The notes under the pieces were generated by a model that made no database searches, was not told the DNA's origin, and saw only the letters and a list, made by a program, of their open reading frames with translations. The translations under genes were made by a program, and so were the position numbers. This document shows, in pieces, positions 1-15,300 of a DNA stretch of 64,000 bases. Origin of the DNA: Eonycteris spelaea (lineage: Eukaryota; Chordata; Mammalia; Chiroptera; Pteropodidae); the NCBI GenBank assembly GCA_003508835.1, contig PUFA01000311.1:682001-746000 (forward strand). The letters are read 5' to 3'. Position 1 is the first letter of the stretch; each line of letters begins with the position of its first letter.

Positions 1-105
1 CTCTGCAAGATGTAGTTATGTCTCTGAGGTCCAGGTCTCCTAAGGTTTTGTTTGTTGGCTCCCAAGCTCACTGGGGTGAATGATGTTTTCCTTTTACTTA
101 CGCAG

Positions 106-349
106 AGAGCCTCTCCTTGGACTCCAGTTGCTTTTCTCCTCCACCTGTGAATTTCCTCCAAGAATTGCCAAGCTACCGGTCCATTGCACGCAAGAGGACA
201 AACATCGTTTCCCGAGACAAGCAAAGTGGCACTTTGCTGAAGCCAACAGACTCTTACAGCTCCCAGCTGGAGGGAGGGATCACTGAAAACCTCAACAGCC
301 AATCCATTCGAAAGTATGCACTGAACATCTCCGAGAAGCGGAGACTGAG
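106..349 (+). CDS. TMC7: TMC7 coding exon 2 (cytosolic N-terminus)
   Basis: The acceptor is cttacgcag before 106 and the donor gtttgt follows 349. The exon opens with two bases of a split codon and ends with two bases of an Arg codon. It encodes [20 protein letters not shown] and continues to NISEKRRLR. This is the Ser/Arg-rich cytosolic tail with no membrane segment. Exon 1, with the start codon, must lie upstream of the window. Confidence 0.92.
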
Positions 350-3300
350 GTTTGTGCATCTGATGTAGGTTTTGCGCAGAGGTGCGTTTTACGCATGGAA
401 TGCATTTCCTGAAGAGGTCACGTAGTCCGAACCTTAGTACTTAGGCTAAGCCAAGCTGCTGTGACAGATACTCGAACATGTAAAAGCTCAGTGTATCAGA
501 AGTTTACATCCTGTTCACGTCAAAGTCCTGGGTCAGGTCAGTGGGAGACTTTGCAGTCATTCGGGTACCCATTCAGGTTTTTATCTTATGTCTCTGCCAC
601 CCTCTCACCCCCAGCCAAAGCCTCACTGTTGTCTGCATCCAGCCAGTGGAAAGGGAAAGAGTATGGAGTATGAGGGTACCAGCTAGCATGCGGTGCTGTA
701 TGTCACCCCACAATTTAAATACTTAAAACCACAATTTCACAAGTCTGCAAGTCAGTGCTAGGAGGGTCTTCTAGTTCCTATGCTGAGCTGCGGTCAGACG
801 GTGGCTCTGCTGATCTGGGCTCGGGGTCACCTGGCTGCAGACGGGTCTGGGGTGATGTCATCCTCCAGGGGATTAGCGCAGGCTTCTTAGCGTGGTAGCA
901 GCAGGCATCCAAGAGAGGAGCCAGAAACCTGGAAGACTTCTGGAAGCCTGGGCTTCGAACGGACGCCTCTCTGCATTCTGCGGTTCAAGCAGATCACAGG
1001 GCCAGTCCGGAACGTAATGTTTTTGCGGCTCATCTGTGTTGTAACATGTCCCAGCACTTCGTTCTTTTTTCACGGCTGAATGACATTCCACGTGCGGATA
1101 TGGCTCATTTTGTTTATTCATTCATCTGTCGATGGACGTTCAGTTTGTTTCCACCTTTGACTACTGAACGTTGCAGAACAACTTTTTCTTTGAGACCTGT
1201 TTTCCACGCTTTGGGGATAGCTGCCTAGGAGTGGGATTGCCGGGTCACGTGATAATTCCATATCTTACTTTTTGAGGAGTGGCCACACCGCTTTACATTC
1301 CCACCAGCAGCGTATGAGGGATGCGGGTTTCCACATGCTCTCCCCTGGGGTTTTCATGTGACGCCGAGGCTTGGCCGTGCTCCGGTCACTGGCATGTTCA
1401 TTTTTAATGCAGGGACATTCAGGAGACCCAAATGAAGTATTTATCTGAGTGGGACCAGTGGAAACGGTACAGCAGCAAGTCTTGGAAGAGGTTCATAGAG
1501 AAGGCTCGCGAGATGACGACCCACCTGGAGCTGTGGCGGGAGGACATTCGCAGCATTGAAGGTACCACGCCCCACACGCTGCAGAGGCCCCCCCCCCCGT
1601 GCCTGGGGGAATGCGCCTCCATCTTCACCACCTGTAGCTGAAATCTAGCATTTCCTTCCGTGGTGAATCTGAATAACACCACAGCTAGGATTAGCAGAAC
1701 CTGTGTCGTTGTCACCAGGAAAATCACAGATATTTTCCTGCCCTTCCAGACGTGGTCATCTTAGAAAACCACTCTGCTCATCACGACTTTGAAATTACAG
1801 CGGTTCTTAGGTCTGCCCCTAGATCTCGTTGTTCAGTGTTAGTGAAGATGCTCATGTACTATTCGGTCACAGGTTTGGTTTTTAACATGATGATAACCAC
1901 ATGTTCGTTTGTATTTTGTGCATCTAAAACACTTTCCTGAGATGGGGTTCGTTAGACATCCAGAGACTGTCACAGGTGCCCAGGGCCCTGAAGATAATGA
2001 GAATCTCTACTCTTTCATAATGGTGACAATTAGGATACAGTATTGGATCAGGAAGCTTGGGCTGCTGTGACAAAGTACTATAGACTTGGGTGGCTTACAC
2101 AACAGACATCCATTTTCTTAAAGTTCTGGACACTGAGGTTCAAGATCAGGCCAGCTTCTCACTGTGTCCTCACACGACCTCTTTTTTTGTGCATTCTCAG
2201 GAAGAGGGAGAAAGAGAGAGAGGCTCTTCCTGGTGCCTTTTCTTAAACGGGCACTAATCCCCTCACAAAGGACCCATCCTCATGACCTCATCTAAACTTC
2301 ATCACCTCCCATTTCAAACACCGTCCCATTGGGGTTTAGGGCTCCATCATATGAATTAGGCCAGGGGACCCAATTCCTTCTATAGCAAGTATACAAGAAT
2401 TGGAAGTTGTGCCAAAATATAAGATTAGAAAAAAAAAAATTCCAATATTTGGGTGACATAGCAGAGCCAAGGGGAAAAATACCGTTTTTTAAATTACAGT
2501 TTCTACCATAAAGCAAAACAATTTACAAGTATCTCCTCGAAACTGCTGAAACGGAAATTTTATAAAGTTTGTAAGGAACGTAGTAGGATCTATAGAAGAA
2601 ATCGTTGCCTCTGTTATTGCTATTTTGACCTAAAAAAATACCACTGTGATCCATTCAAAGAACTACTTTTTTTTTTTTTTTTTTTGGCGGTTGTTTAATT
2701 GGGGGAATGTAAACATTTCTAAGGGGTTTCGTTAGAGACTTAGAACTGCAGCTGTCCGCTTTTGGAATTTATGCGAAGGTCATGTTCAGAGTAAAATGTA
2801 AAAAAGCAAACCTTGACTGAGCCTTCACTATGAACCAGGCCTTGTGTTAAACATCGCACTCATATTAGCTCAGTTAATCCTCACAGGAGCCTTTCACGAA
2901 GGTATTTATCATCTGCGTAGCTCAGAGAAGTTAAAACACTTGTGTTCACTGGCTAAGGACAAGGCGGACCCAGAATTTGAACCCAGGCCATCATGCTTTG
3001 GAGCCTGAGGTTTTAGCCACCATGCTCAGCTTCCTCTCTTGTTAAGCGGTGGCTTTTCTGGAGTGCTTGTGTATCACAGGGTCATTTCCCCTTGGGGAAC
3101 TGGGACCTTGATTTTCTCTTCAGTGACTCCATTCTGTGATTTCTTGGCTGGCTAGGTACGCATTTGGCAGAAAACGAAGATGGGATAGTCTAGCTCCTTG
3201 GCAAGGCTGCTGGGTTTCGAGAGAAGCAAATTGTGGGTCTCTTATATCTTCACTCATAGAAGATAAGTTCTTTGCACCCCCACCCCTCCCAAGAACAAGC

Positions 3301-6300
3301 AGACAGCCTCACTCTTTAAGTGCTCTTTGCCTGTCCTTTGTAAATTTAATCATTATCTGGTGAAGGTTCACTTTCTATTTGAAAATCAATGAATGTCATT
3401 CATTACCTTAACAGAGTAAAGGAGAAAAATTATATATTATCTCAATAGATACAGAAAAAGCATTGGTACAATTCAACTCTTGTTCTTAGCAAGGAAGAAA
3501 TAGATGGGAATTTCTTCATCTGGCAGAAAAAATATCTATAAAAATCCTTCAGCAACTCTCGTACTTAGACCCATAGAACAGAATAGAGAATTCAGAAACA
3601 GAGTCATAAGATACATGTCTAGTCAATTACCAAAAAAAAAAAAACTACTGTGATTCATGGGGGGAATGGATGGCCTTTTCAATGAATGGTGCTGAGTCAA
3701 TTAGATATTCATATGAGGAAAGATTACTGAGACATCCCTCAAATTCTCAAATGGTTAATTCAAGATTAAGTGTAGATTTACAAGCTACAGCTTAAAGCAT
3801 TAGGAAGTAGAACCTTTAAGGTTCTACCAACAGTAGAAAAAACAAAATGTTTCTAACTCCTTCCGCCACCAAGATTCCTCCAACTTCAGCCCTCTGTGGC
3901 TGATTGAATCTACAATGGGTAGTGGGTCAATCTGCCTAGTTGGTGATGTCTGGATTTTTTTTCCTCCCCAGGGAAATTTGGCACTGGGATTCAGTCCTAT
4001 TTTTCCTTCTTGCGGTTTCTGGTGTTGCTGAATTTGGTGATATTTCTCATCATCTTTATGCTGGTTTTGCTCCCCATCTTGCTCACCAAATACAAGATCA
4101 CCAACAGCAGCTTTGTGCTCTTCCCTCCAAAGCCGTGGGTGAGTCTAAGGCCTGGTTCGCCCAGAAGAGTGTATTGGCACCACGTACCTGGCTGCCATGC
4201 CTCCTTCTGTAGGAATCTTTATGTTCTTGGTGTTGGGTGACTGCATTATTCAGGATGGGCTAGGTTATGCTGCAGAAACAAACGACCTCATAACTCTCAG
4301 CACCTAATAACCACAGAGATTTTTTTTCTTGCTCACAGTACCTGTCCATCACTATTTGATGGTAGCTTTGTTCCCTGTTGTCTTCAGTCTGGAGCCCAAG
4401 CTAGATGGAACAGCCTCTATCTGGACCATTGACTGTCACTATGTTCAAAGGAAAAAGAGCCATGATAGAGATACCTGGAGATGACACACATCATTTCTGC
4501 CACGTCTCAATAGCCAAAGCAAGTCACTTGGCCACTCCTGAGTTCAGCAAAGCATTTGGGAGCTAAACTGCAGGGTCAGAAAGGGGAATATTTAGCAAAC
4601 ATAATACGATCGACTCCAATGTTTCTATTTTAAGACTTTCATCTCCAATAATGGCGATGCTCAGGGCTACCCCTTATAAACACCAATCATGTGTCAATGG
4701 CCAGTGTTGGACCTGTGTTTTCTTATCGAATTCTCAACACAAGTCACATCTGCTGGGCATTTTGTTTATTCAAATGGGGAGAGCTTCGGTCATTCCACAG
4801 ACATTCAGTTACCCTCTAGTACCAGGCTCTGTGAGGAGGGCTTAGAAGTGGAGACCTCATGTTCTCCTGTTACTTAACTCCTTTCCTGGAAGACCTGTCC
4901 CCTGGGATCACTTTGTGGCCCTAATTTTCCTCCTCCTATTTATTCGTCTGAATTCTGTGACACCAAAATAGAATAGGAATAACGTGGACACCCTGACTCA
5001 GCTCAGGGCACTGGCGCTCACAGAGTGCCTACCGTGTGTCACGTGCTACATCCTCGTGTTCTAATATGCGCATTTTACAGATAAATATTACCTGCTGCCG
5101 TGTGAAAATGCTGGGTTCATTTTCAAGGCCCACTGCTAGTGGATTAGACTTTCTGAGCCTCCGTCTTCTTATGCATAGAATGGCCATGCTGATTTAAATA
5201 ACGGGACAGTTATTCCATTATCATAATTAATAGTTGGCTCGTTAATACTTGGCTCATTAATAAAAATAACTTATTATATAAACTGTAAATAATTGAAAAC
5301 AATCTAAATTCTACATCGTTTAATATAGGAAATAAAAAATAATTACATTTAAGCAACACGCATAATTTAAAAATGAGTATTAAATAAGATAATAGAGTGC
5401 CTAGCGTATGGAAAGTGCTCAGTAAATGGCAGCTGTTATTATTATTTTTTTAGTATCCTATCTTTCTAAGGAACTGCATGTCATTGCCTCTCTCATGTGA
5501 GTTTGGAGCCTGGACACTTAACCCGTAGACCCAACTGCCTGTTCATTTCTCTCTTCAGCCATAAGCAAGGCCTCTGTCGCAGGAAACCACCTTCTGGAGA
5601 AAATGCAGTGGGGCTCTAAGTGTGGCCACCATGCATGCCTTCTTTCTCATCACTGTTTTCTCTGATTATATCCTCTCTGCACACGTGCACTTTTTAAAAA
5701 AACTTGCCTGGTAAACGTCCCTTAAGAAAAGGATCAGGAGTCCCTCTCTTCCTTTTCCTCACCTTTCATCCCTCCTTCATTTCTTCAGCAAGTGTTTATT
5801 GAGCACCTACTGCATGCCAGGCCCTGAGCCAGGCACTGAGGCTACAAGAGGGAACATCACACCTGCACCCACTGTGTTCATACATTTTAGCAGAAGGTGG
5901 GCGTTGAGGATTTAACCACACGAGGTATAGAAGATATGAACTGAGCCACAAGGGAAGAGAAAGGGTAAGTACTGAGAAGGTAGACATAGAACACAGGTGG
6001 TTGAGGGGTCCCCAGAGCTCTCTGTGAAATAGGGGCGTTTAAGTGGAGCCCAGGAAGGCCAAGAATAGGCCGCTGTGAGCCCAGGGAAGCATCTTTACAC
6101 AGAGAAACAGCATTTGCCAAGGTCAAGAGCTGGGAAAAAACACATTAGAGAAACGAAAAGTTTGGCTATGGCGGGTTGGCAAACTTTTCCTGTAAAGGGC
6201 CAGATAGTAAATAAATATTTTGGGCTTTGCAGGCCACACAGTCTCTTTACCAGTATTCAGCACTGCCACAATGGCTCAAAAGTGGCCAGTGACAAATGTC

Positions 6301-9300
6301 ATGAACGAGTGTGGCTACGTTCCCATAACTAAGTATTAACAAAACAGGCAGCTGGCCAGAGTTGGCCCACGGCCCTCTAGACTTGAGGGTCACAAGTGAG
6401 GAGTGGAATGGCAGGCATCTCATTCCGTTCTCCTGGCTCCTCTTCAACTGGGATGATCGTCTCCCTCCTCCGTTCGTGGAATATCACGTTCATATAACCA
6501 TTTGAGGATCTTATAGAAACCTGAAAGCTGCTTGTCTTTCTTTCTTCTTGATGGTGAGCTTTTCAAGGGCAGGAGCTGCTTCTTACCCATCATTTTATCT
6601 CCAGCATCTACCTGGTGCATAGTGACCAAGAAATGATTGTCGAATGAATAAACAAACGCATGCATGTTAGAATTATAAAATGGCAGAGCTGGAAAATTGG
6701 CCTTGAAGGAGCTAGTTCAACATTCTCATTTTAACAAAAGAGAAACTACAGCCCAGAAAAGGAGGGATAGATTGGATTATTTTTTCCAGTTTGTTGCTCC
6801 CTTGTAATTGTGACTTTGTAGGGCCTCTCACTGTGGGTGGAGATTGTACTCCTTGCCCCATTGATATTGGACTTGGCCATGTGGCTTGTGTTTGTCTGTT
6901 GGAGTGTTAGGTTGAAATAGTTTTGTGTGGCTTACCTTACGGGACGAGCCATGAGGAGAGCAGCTCCCAGGTGAGCCATTTCCTCTTTAGTTTGGGCCCC
7001 AGAATGGAGTCGCGTGGAGCAGACCTGAGCCCAGCTGGAAGCCCTGCAGTCCATCCTGGCTCAGCCTGAATCAGCTGAATGAACTCTGACTGCGGATCCA
7101 TGAATGAGAAATAAATGGCCAGTATGTTAAGTCGCTGAGACTTCGAGGTTATTTGTTACGCAGCGATAGCTGACTGATAACAGAAGATGTAAATGAGTTG
7201 TTCAAGGATAAGGTGGTGTCGCTAAAGTTATTCAAGTAATTTCTTGGTCAGTAACACATATGTAAACAGATGTATTTTTCAATGAAACTGCATGTTTGTT
7301 TACACACATGTAGAAATTTTTTTAAATTGGATTGCGTAAGATGAAATGACAATTATATCAATCACATATTCCAGAATATGTGCAAACATGAACCCCAAAA
7401 CACAGAACACCAATATAAGCAGAAAACATGTTCTGTAAGTGGACCCACATACAGAATGTGTAGAAAAAACGTCTATCCCTAGAGGTTTGGGGAGAATGAG
7501 GAAAGGGTAGATGCTACCGTACTTGGTATACCAGGGTTTGGTCCGCAATAGAAAAATCACAAATATATTAACATATCCATACACAAATATGCCCATATAT
7601 ATATGACATATGTAAGTGAGTATATGTATACATGCATGTGTGCACAAAGTGTGATGGACGAGTTATAAAGACTGTAAAACTTTCCACTGATGTTCTCGTT
7701 TTGTTTTGTTTTTCCAGATATTCAATGCACAGTATACCCGATAAGTAGCTCTGGACTTATTTACTTTTACAGTTATATCATAGACTTGCTGTCTGGCACT
7801 GTAAGTATCTAACATAGTTCTGTACTTGGGCCCTCAGTGTGCTGAGGATAGGTTAGTTTAAACATCGGTTTCCTGAATATCTTCAGTGAGAGCCAAACAC
7901 AGTGTTGACACAAGTACCAGGAAAAGAAACAGGATTTGCGGTGACTTCATCTGCAAGGATGATGTTCACTCAGCCTGCTAGAATATGCAGGAAATATGCT
8001 TTGTTACTTTCAGCCATTGCCTTTTTCCTAGTCCCTGCCACCTTCGTATTGACTGCAGCAAAATACTGAGTTCTCCTGTTTCAATGGAAATAAATCCAGA
8101 TAGAATTTATTTAATTTCTCCAACATTGAAAACCCTTAAATTTGGGGGTCCTAGACCACCTGGATGAAAGCCATGGCTCTTCGCCCTAGAAAGTACACAT
8201 ACAGACATGCGTGGTGCACCTGTTCACATATGGCCATATACACAACGTGTGCACACGCATACACGCATTCTTTGAAATCTCTTCAAAGTCTGTTAAGCCC
8301 AGGTTAACACCCCTGCTCTCAAGTGGAATTAGTCTCATCCTTCTTATAAAGTTCCAAAAGCTTTTTTTAATCTTCCAAAAGATGGTTTCTTGTGAACGTT
8401 CACTTTTTTAATCCCTTTTTTTTTTTCAACAAATAAGAGCACAGCTATGAACAATGACCCTCTCTGCTCTCTGCATCAGGGTTTCTCAACTTGGCACTGT
8501 TGACTTTACGGGCCTAATAATTCTGTCGTGGGTGGCTGTCCTGTGCGTTGTGGGATGTTCGACAGCATACAGTAGCAGGTCCACAGTTGGGACAATCGAA
8601 AATGTCTCAGACATGCCAAATGTTTCCTGGGGACAAAAATCACCCCTGCTTGAGAACACTCCTTTAGATGTTTCTACAACTCAAATATATAAAAATATCT
8701 TTCTGAAAGTGACTGGTAGTCAAATGCCATGTCATCGAACTTCCATCTTTCTGAACAAATAAATAGAAAGTATTGAATCTATTGCGTTTGATTCTGAAAG
8801 GTTTTTACATCTGTGATGTTTTTCTCAAAGCAGCGAGAGGAATTGTCATGTGAGGGTTGAAATGTCCACTGCGCAAGAAGAAATTCAGTGACTCGCCCAA
8901 GGTCACACTGCTCGCGAAAACCAAACTAAATGGGATCAAATCCAGAACTGCTGTGAGCCCCATTTCTTTAGAATGCGTCCCCAAAGAGATATTTGTAGCT
9001 CCCCACACATCATAACCTTCTTCCTGATACAAAAGATTTTTATAGAGACTTAAATACACTCGATCATCAATGTTCAATAAAGTATGCATGATAAAGAACA
9101 GCCCTGACCGAAAGAGTTTTCCACAGTGATGAGAATGTTCTGGACCTGTGCTGGAAAATGCAGTAGTCACTAACTCTCAAGCAACTGAAGTGTGGATAGT
9201 GTGACTGAGACTGAATTCTAATTTTATTGTCAGTAATTTCAATTTAAATAGGCCTAAGAGAGAGATAATCAGAGAAATCTAACAGTGGTTTGTCTTTGCT

Positions 9301-12300
9301 GAAAACATTTGAGCCAAGCTCCTTATCAAATCAGAAAAATTATTTTCCTGGTCCAGTGGACCTTTGCCCTGTAATGCTATGTTATTTTGAGGGAGAGATT
9401 GACAGACCTGATATCAACCTGGAGTGATATAAATAGGTTTTATATCTTTGGGCAAGTTTTTATGGCCTGTGTGCCTCACCTTTGGGAGAGTTAAAAAGCA
9501 GATGGAATATTCTGTTTCTGCATTTTTTTTCTATTAAAAAATTTAATTATTTACTCAGATGTCATAAAAAACATAGAATTTATAGACTTAGAAGTGAAAG
9601 TACACCAGAGCTTAGCTAACCTTTAACACTATGGTCATGGCCTTCTCGCCTTTTCTCATGCATTTACATGGTCTTGCTTACTACGTTATGATGTGGATTT
9701 TTCACTGTCTAGCCAGGCCCTTAATATGGACATTCAAATTACTTCCATTTTCCTTCTTTATAAACAATACTGTGACGAACGTCTCTGTCCCTCTTATACT
9801 GCTTCTGCTTTTTTGCATATTTCTTTCTCACGCCCCTGGCATTTTCCTGCCACCCAAGGAGGAATTTGAGGTGTTCAAATTATTCTTTCCAAAGAAGTCA
9901 AGAGACTATTCTGTGTTATATTTTTAAATAGGTCATTTTTTCTATCTTTCCTTGTATTTATTTTTTATTTTTGCTAACAGCTTTATTGAGATGGAATTTA
10001 CCTATTGTACAACTCACCCATTTAGAGTGTTCATGTCAGTGGTTTTTTTATATAAACTCACTGAGTTGTCCAGGCATGACCACTGTCAATTTTAGAACAT
10101 TTTCATCACCTCAGAAAGAAATTTCATACTGTTCAGTTATCACTTCCCAATTCCCCTGACCAGCCAGAAGCAACCATTAATCTACTTTTTGTCTCTATGA
10201 AAAGCTTATTCTGGGCATTTCATATAAACAAAATCATATAATGTGCTCTTTTGTCCTTGGCTGCTTTCACTTGGCATGTTTTTAAGGCTGATGCATATTG
10301 TAGCGTCTGTCAGTCTTTAATTCCTTCTTATGGCCAAAAAAGATTCCATAGTATGGAAATCCCATTTTGTTGATCCATTTATGATGGATATTTGGGTCGT
10401 TTCCACCTTTTGGCTATTATGAATAATGCTACGATGAACATTCACGTATATGTTTTCATGTGGGGATATGTACTCGCTTCTTTGGGAGTATATACCTAGG
10501 AGTGAAATCGTTGAGTCAGGTGATAACTGTTCAACTTTTTGAGGAACTGCCGGACTTTTACACCCTCACCAGCACTGTGTGTGGTTTCTGATGGCTCCAT
10601 ATCCTTATCCACACTTGCTATTATCTGACTCTGACCATTTGTATATCTTCTTTGAATAAATATCTATTTTTATCCGCTTCCCATTTTTTAAAACCTGGAT
10701 TATCTTTTTTATTATTGAGTTAAAATAGTTCTTTATATATTCGAGACACAAGACCTTATCAGATAGATGATTTGCAATATTTTTCTCCCATTCTTTGCAT
10801 TGCTTTTCACTTTCTTCGTAGTGTCTTTTGAAGCACGCAAGCTTTGAATTTTGATGAAGTCCAATTTATTTTTGCTTTTATTGCTTGTGCTTGTGGAGCC
10901 ATATCTGAGATTCCATTGTCAGATCCAAGGTCATGAAGATTAAGCCCTCTTTTTTTCTTCTAAAGTTGTATAGCTTTGGTTCTTACACTTAGGTCTTCAA
11001 TCTATTTTAAGTTTACTTTTGTATATGATGCAAAGTTAAGGGTTCAAGGATTTGTTCGTTTGTTTGTTTGTTTGTTTGCATGTGGCTACCTAGTTGCCCT
11101 AGCGCCATTTCTTGAAAAGACTATTCTTTTACCTTATTAAAAATCAATTAACCCTAGATGTATGGGTTCTTTTTTGGACTCAGTTCTTTTCTATTGAGTT
11201 AAATGTCTGTTCTTATGCTAGTTGTTTTGTAGTAAGTTTTGAAATTGGGATGTGTGAATCCTCCAACTTTGTTCTTTTTCAAGTTGTTTAGGCTCTTCTG
11301 GATCCCTTGCAATTCCATATGAATTTTAGGATTAGCTTGTCAGTTTTTACAAAGAAGCCAGCCGGGATTCTGATAGGGGTGTATTAAATCTATAGATCAA
11401 TTTAGGGATTATTGCCATGGATATTTTGATTCGAGAACATGGGATGTCTTTCCATTTATTTAGATCTTTAATTTTTTAAACAATGTTATATAGCTTTAAG
11501 AATATAGAATTTACATTTCATTTATTAAGTTTATTCCTAAGTATTTTGTTCTTTTTGATGTTATTACACATGAAATTGTTTTCTTAATTTTTTTTCCTTT
11601 GGATCATATACCTGTGTGTTTTTAATGCTCAGGTTTTATCTGTGTTTTATTCCTCGAACACCAACTGAGCATCCCTTATACCTCTGGAGTCGCTCCAGTA
11701 TCTGGGGATTCAGAGATGAATAATGACACTGGAATGTGAGTTCTTGAGGCAGAGACTGGCCTCTTGGTTTCCTGTGTGAACTCACCAATCTGACCTCATG
11801 CCCTTGGCTTTGTTTCAGGGTTTCTTGGAGGAGACTTGCCTCTTTTATGGACATTACACTGTTGATGCTGTGAAATTTCAGAACTTCACCTATGATTTGT
11901 CTCTGGCTTATTTGTTAAGCACAATTGCCTACCTGGCCCTGAGCCTTCTTTGGATAGTGAAAAGGTAAAGTTTTATCTTATCATTGTGTTTTATTTGAAT
12001 AACCCTGATGGCTGGAGTTTATTGGAGATCGTGGACTGTGGGAGCCATTGCCCAAAGGATGAGCGGAGCCCAGGATTGGGCTTTGTGGGGAAAGTATTTG
12101 TGAGTGTGTTGGAGGCTGTGGGGATTTGGAGGCAGGATATGGGAGCTGGAGCAGACCCTTGCCATTCTTTACTCAATCATTATTGTAGACATTTGCCGAT
12201 GCCCTTCCCCCAACCTTATCTTTGATCTGGTGTATATTCTAACCAGGTCTCTCTTGCGTTGTGTATGGCAGAAACCCAACTCCAACTAACGGGCAAAGGA

Positions 12301-15300
12301 GAAGTGAGTGGCTCAGAGAACCGAGGAAGGGAAAAAACTTTAATTACAGATATGGCTTCGAAACACCCAAAAGCAAGAGCTTCTTTATGTCTGATTCTCT
12401 TGGTGGCAGCTTCCTTATGTGGACTCTCTGGGTCACAAGTGCAGAAGTCCTCTGAAAAGACTTGTTAGTTCCGCTTCATTCGGACAACCCCCCTGACCCT
12501 CCAACCGTGGCCACTGGGTTCGGGTCACATGAGAACATGGCATTTTCCATGATAGACAAGTGGTTTAGTGAGAGATGCTAGTTCCCAAGAAGAGAAAACG
12601 AGGACTATTAATTACTTTAATTACTAACAAACAACTTCCCAGAAAGTACAACTGCCCAAACACAATAGAAGCTGTGTATCTCTCTTGCATGAAGTTCTGA
12701 GTCGGGCATAGGTTACCACGGTAGAGCCCTTCTCAGTCATTCTGGGACTCTAGGTGGCCAGGGTTCAGCCATCTTCAGCATGTGGCTTTGAAGTTCCTCT
12801 CTAGGGCTGGGAGGGAGAAAACGACCATGGAGGAGTATCATGTGGACAGTGTTCGTGTGGGCTAGGCCTGGAAGTCATGTGCATCACTCATGTTCGTTGG
12901 CTTCAGCTAGTCATGTGACCTTAGCTAACTGCAAGAGAGGCTGGGAAATGTCCCTGGCTAGCAGCCACTTCCCAGCACTAACCCTATACTGTGGAAGGGG
13001 AACCACACATTTTTAATGGATGGCTTGCTGTCTTTATCCCAAGGGTGTTGCTTGGCAGACAGGGTCAGGATGGGCACCTCTCTTACTCATTTTATTGTCC
13101 ATGTGAGGGCTTGAGCAGTGCTACAAGCCAGGCATAGAAGAGACCAGAATGTTGGGGGTCTGAGTTTGCCCCCCGTGGGTCCACCACTGCAGAGAAAGCC
13201 CTAGTGCCCAGCTGGACACTCATATCCTGAGTCAGAAGCTATGAGATGACAATCACCCGGTGTGTATCCATTTCCCACCCACATGGGCAGCGTATGGACA
13301 AGAAGGAGCAGTGGCTCATTCGGAGGGGCAGAGAGATGCTTGGGAAAGAAATACTGACTGATTGGGGTTCTGGCTTTGCTGCTCTGTGATGAAGGCAGGG
13401 GCAGATGCAGGTGCTACGGACCTGCAGTTCAGACCATTTGGAAGGGCCCTCTTTAAGACGAAGAATAGAAAAATATCTTTGGTAAATTGTGAAAAAGTAA
13501 GCACACGATCATAGGAACACATTGCTAGAGGTGCTGCCGAGGCCTTGGAAGGGGCCCTGATGAGGAGATGAGCTTTATTAGCCAAAGAGTGAATCCATCT
13601 CCAGATTTTGCTTATGCTCTTCGCCTCAGGGCCTTGGTTGGTTTTGGGGGACGACTGGAGGGAGGGCTGGTGTGACATTTTGGTGAAACGCCTACCGGGG
13701 GACAAAGTGCTACAGAGGTGCAAGGAACAGGGACTTTGTAGTCCAGAGAGCAAGGTTTGAAAGGGACTTCATCTATGAAATGCACACACCTGGTTAATGG
13801 GAAGATTCATTGAAACAAGGCAGGTTAAGAACAGCGCTGGGCTTGGTACATGGCACAATTAATTAAAATTTAACTTAAATTAAATTAAAATGATGATGAT
13901 CATCATCGAATTTGCCCCAGTTTTGACTCTCTGATTCTAGGGAAATAATTTTCTCTTCTCATTAGAGGTTTTCAGCTGGGATGGGGTCTCAGAATCATTA
14001 TGGAGCATTATAAAATGTTTCTGAACCCCACTGGAGACCGATTGAATTAAAAATCTCAGGGTTTGCAAACACCTGGGAATCTGCATTTGAGAAAAGCATC
14101 CTTGGTGGTTCTGATACAAATTCTTTGCTGTGAACTTTTGGCAGAATGCCTGATCGCTGTAATTCCTTCCACTTCTTATTGCCTTACCAACTCACTAGCA
14201 GCAAATCCTGAAAACACCCTGTTGCATTTATAGTGTGTGGCGTTTGATGGATTTGTATCATCAAGTGCCAGGGTGTATTTTTTCACTGAAAGCATTTGAA
14301 TGAATAACAGTTATGAAGTGGACAACAGAGTTGTGTCTGACATGAACAGATGCTTACTAAATATTTGGTTAATTTACTATTTAAGTCATTTATTCATTCA
14401 CTCATCCATCAGTTGGATGGATTAGCTAGTGACCATCTTATGGTCCATGGATTCTGGATGTAAATGTGGCAGGGCAGCCAGGGTAACTGTCCTTAAGGAT
14501 CTAAAATTGAGTCAAGTAAGGGGCTATAAACAATAAAAAGATAAATAAGATAATTGTAGAGTAGGTTCATTGCCATGAAGGAAATGAAAGAGACTAACTT
14601 AAAGTGGGAGTTGCATCTTTAGAAGGAGTGGTGGAGGGGAAATTTGAGCCCAAATCTGAAAGATGGGAAGGAGGCAGCCATAGCAAGAGGCAGGGGAAGA
14701 ACTGTCCCAGGAGAGGGTAGCAGGAACTGCAAGTTGCAAAGGCCCTGAGGCAGGAGCAGGGGTTTGTATGTTTATGAAAAGGAAAAAATTCCAATGTAGC
14801 TACAGCAGAGTGGCCATATGGGATCAGGGGCATCATGCAGGACCTCCAGGCGGTGTTAAAGAGTTCGGATTTTATTCCAGCTGTGAAGGGAGCCATTGGA
14901 TAGATGGAAGGAAATGATCTTCAACAATGAGATGCCCGGTTAGCTGCCATGTATTTTTAGGATGGTCCAAAACTTGGCTGTGTCAAAATGGTCGGCGAAC
15001 GCCGCTGTGTGTAATTTGTTTTGTTCTAGCCAAAGCCCATCCATGGGCCGGTATTTCATTGTTGTTCTTACACAAAGCATTATTGTGTTCTGGGTTCAGG
15101 TCGGTGGAAGGGTTCAAAGTCAACCTGATCCGGAGTGAGGAACACTTCCAGAGTTACTGCAACAAGATCTTTGCTGGCTGGGACTTCTGTATCACCAACC
15201 GCAGCATGGCGGACCTGAAACACAGCAGCCTGCGGTACGAGCTCCGAGTGAGTGCTGATGCGTTTTCTCTTGGTGGCTTCCTTGCAGCTGGCAGAGGAGC

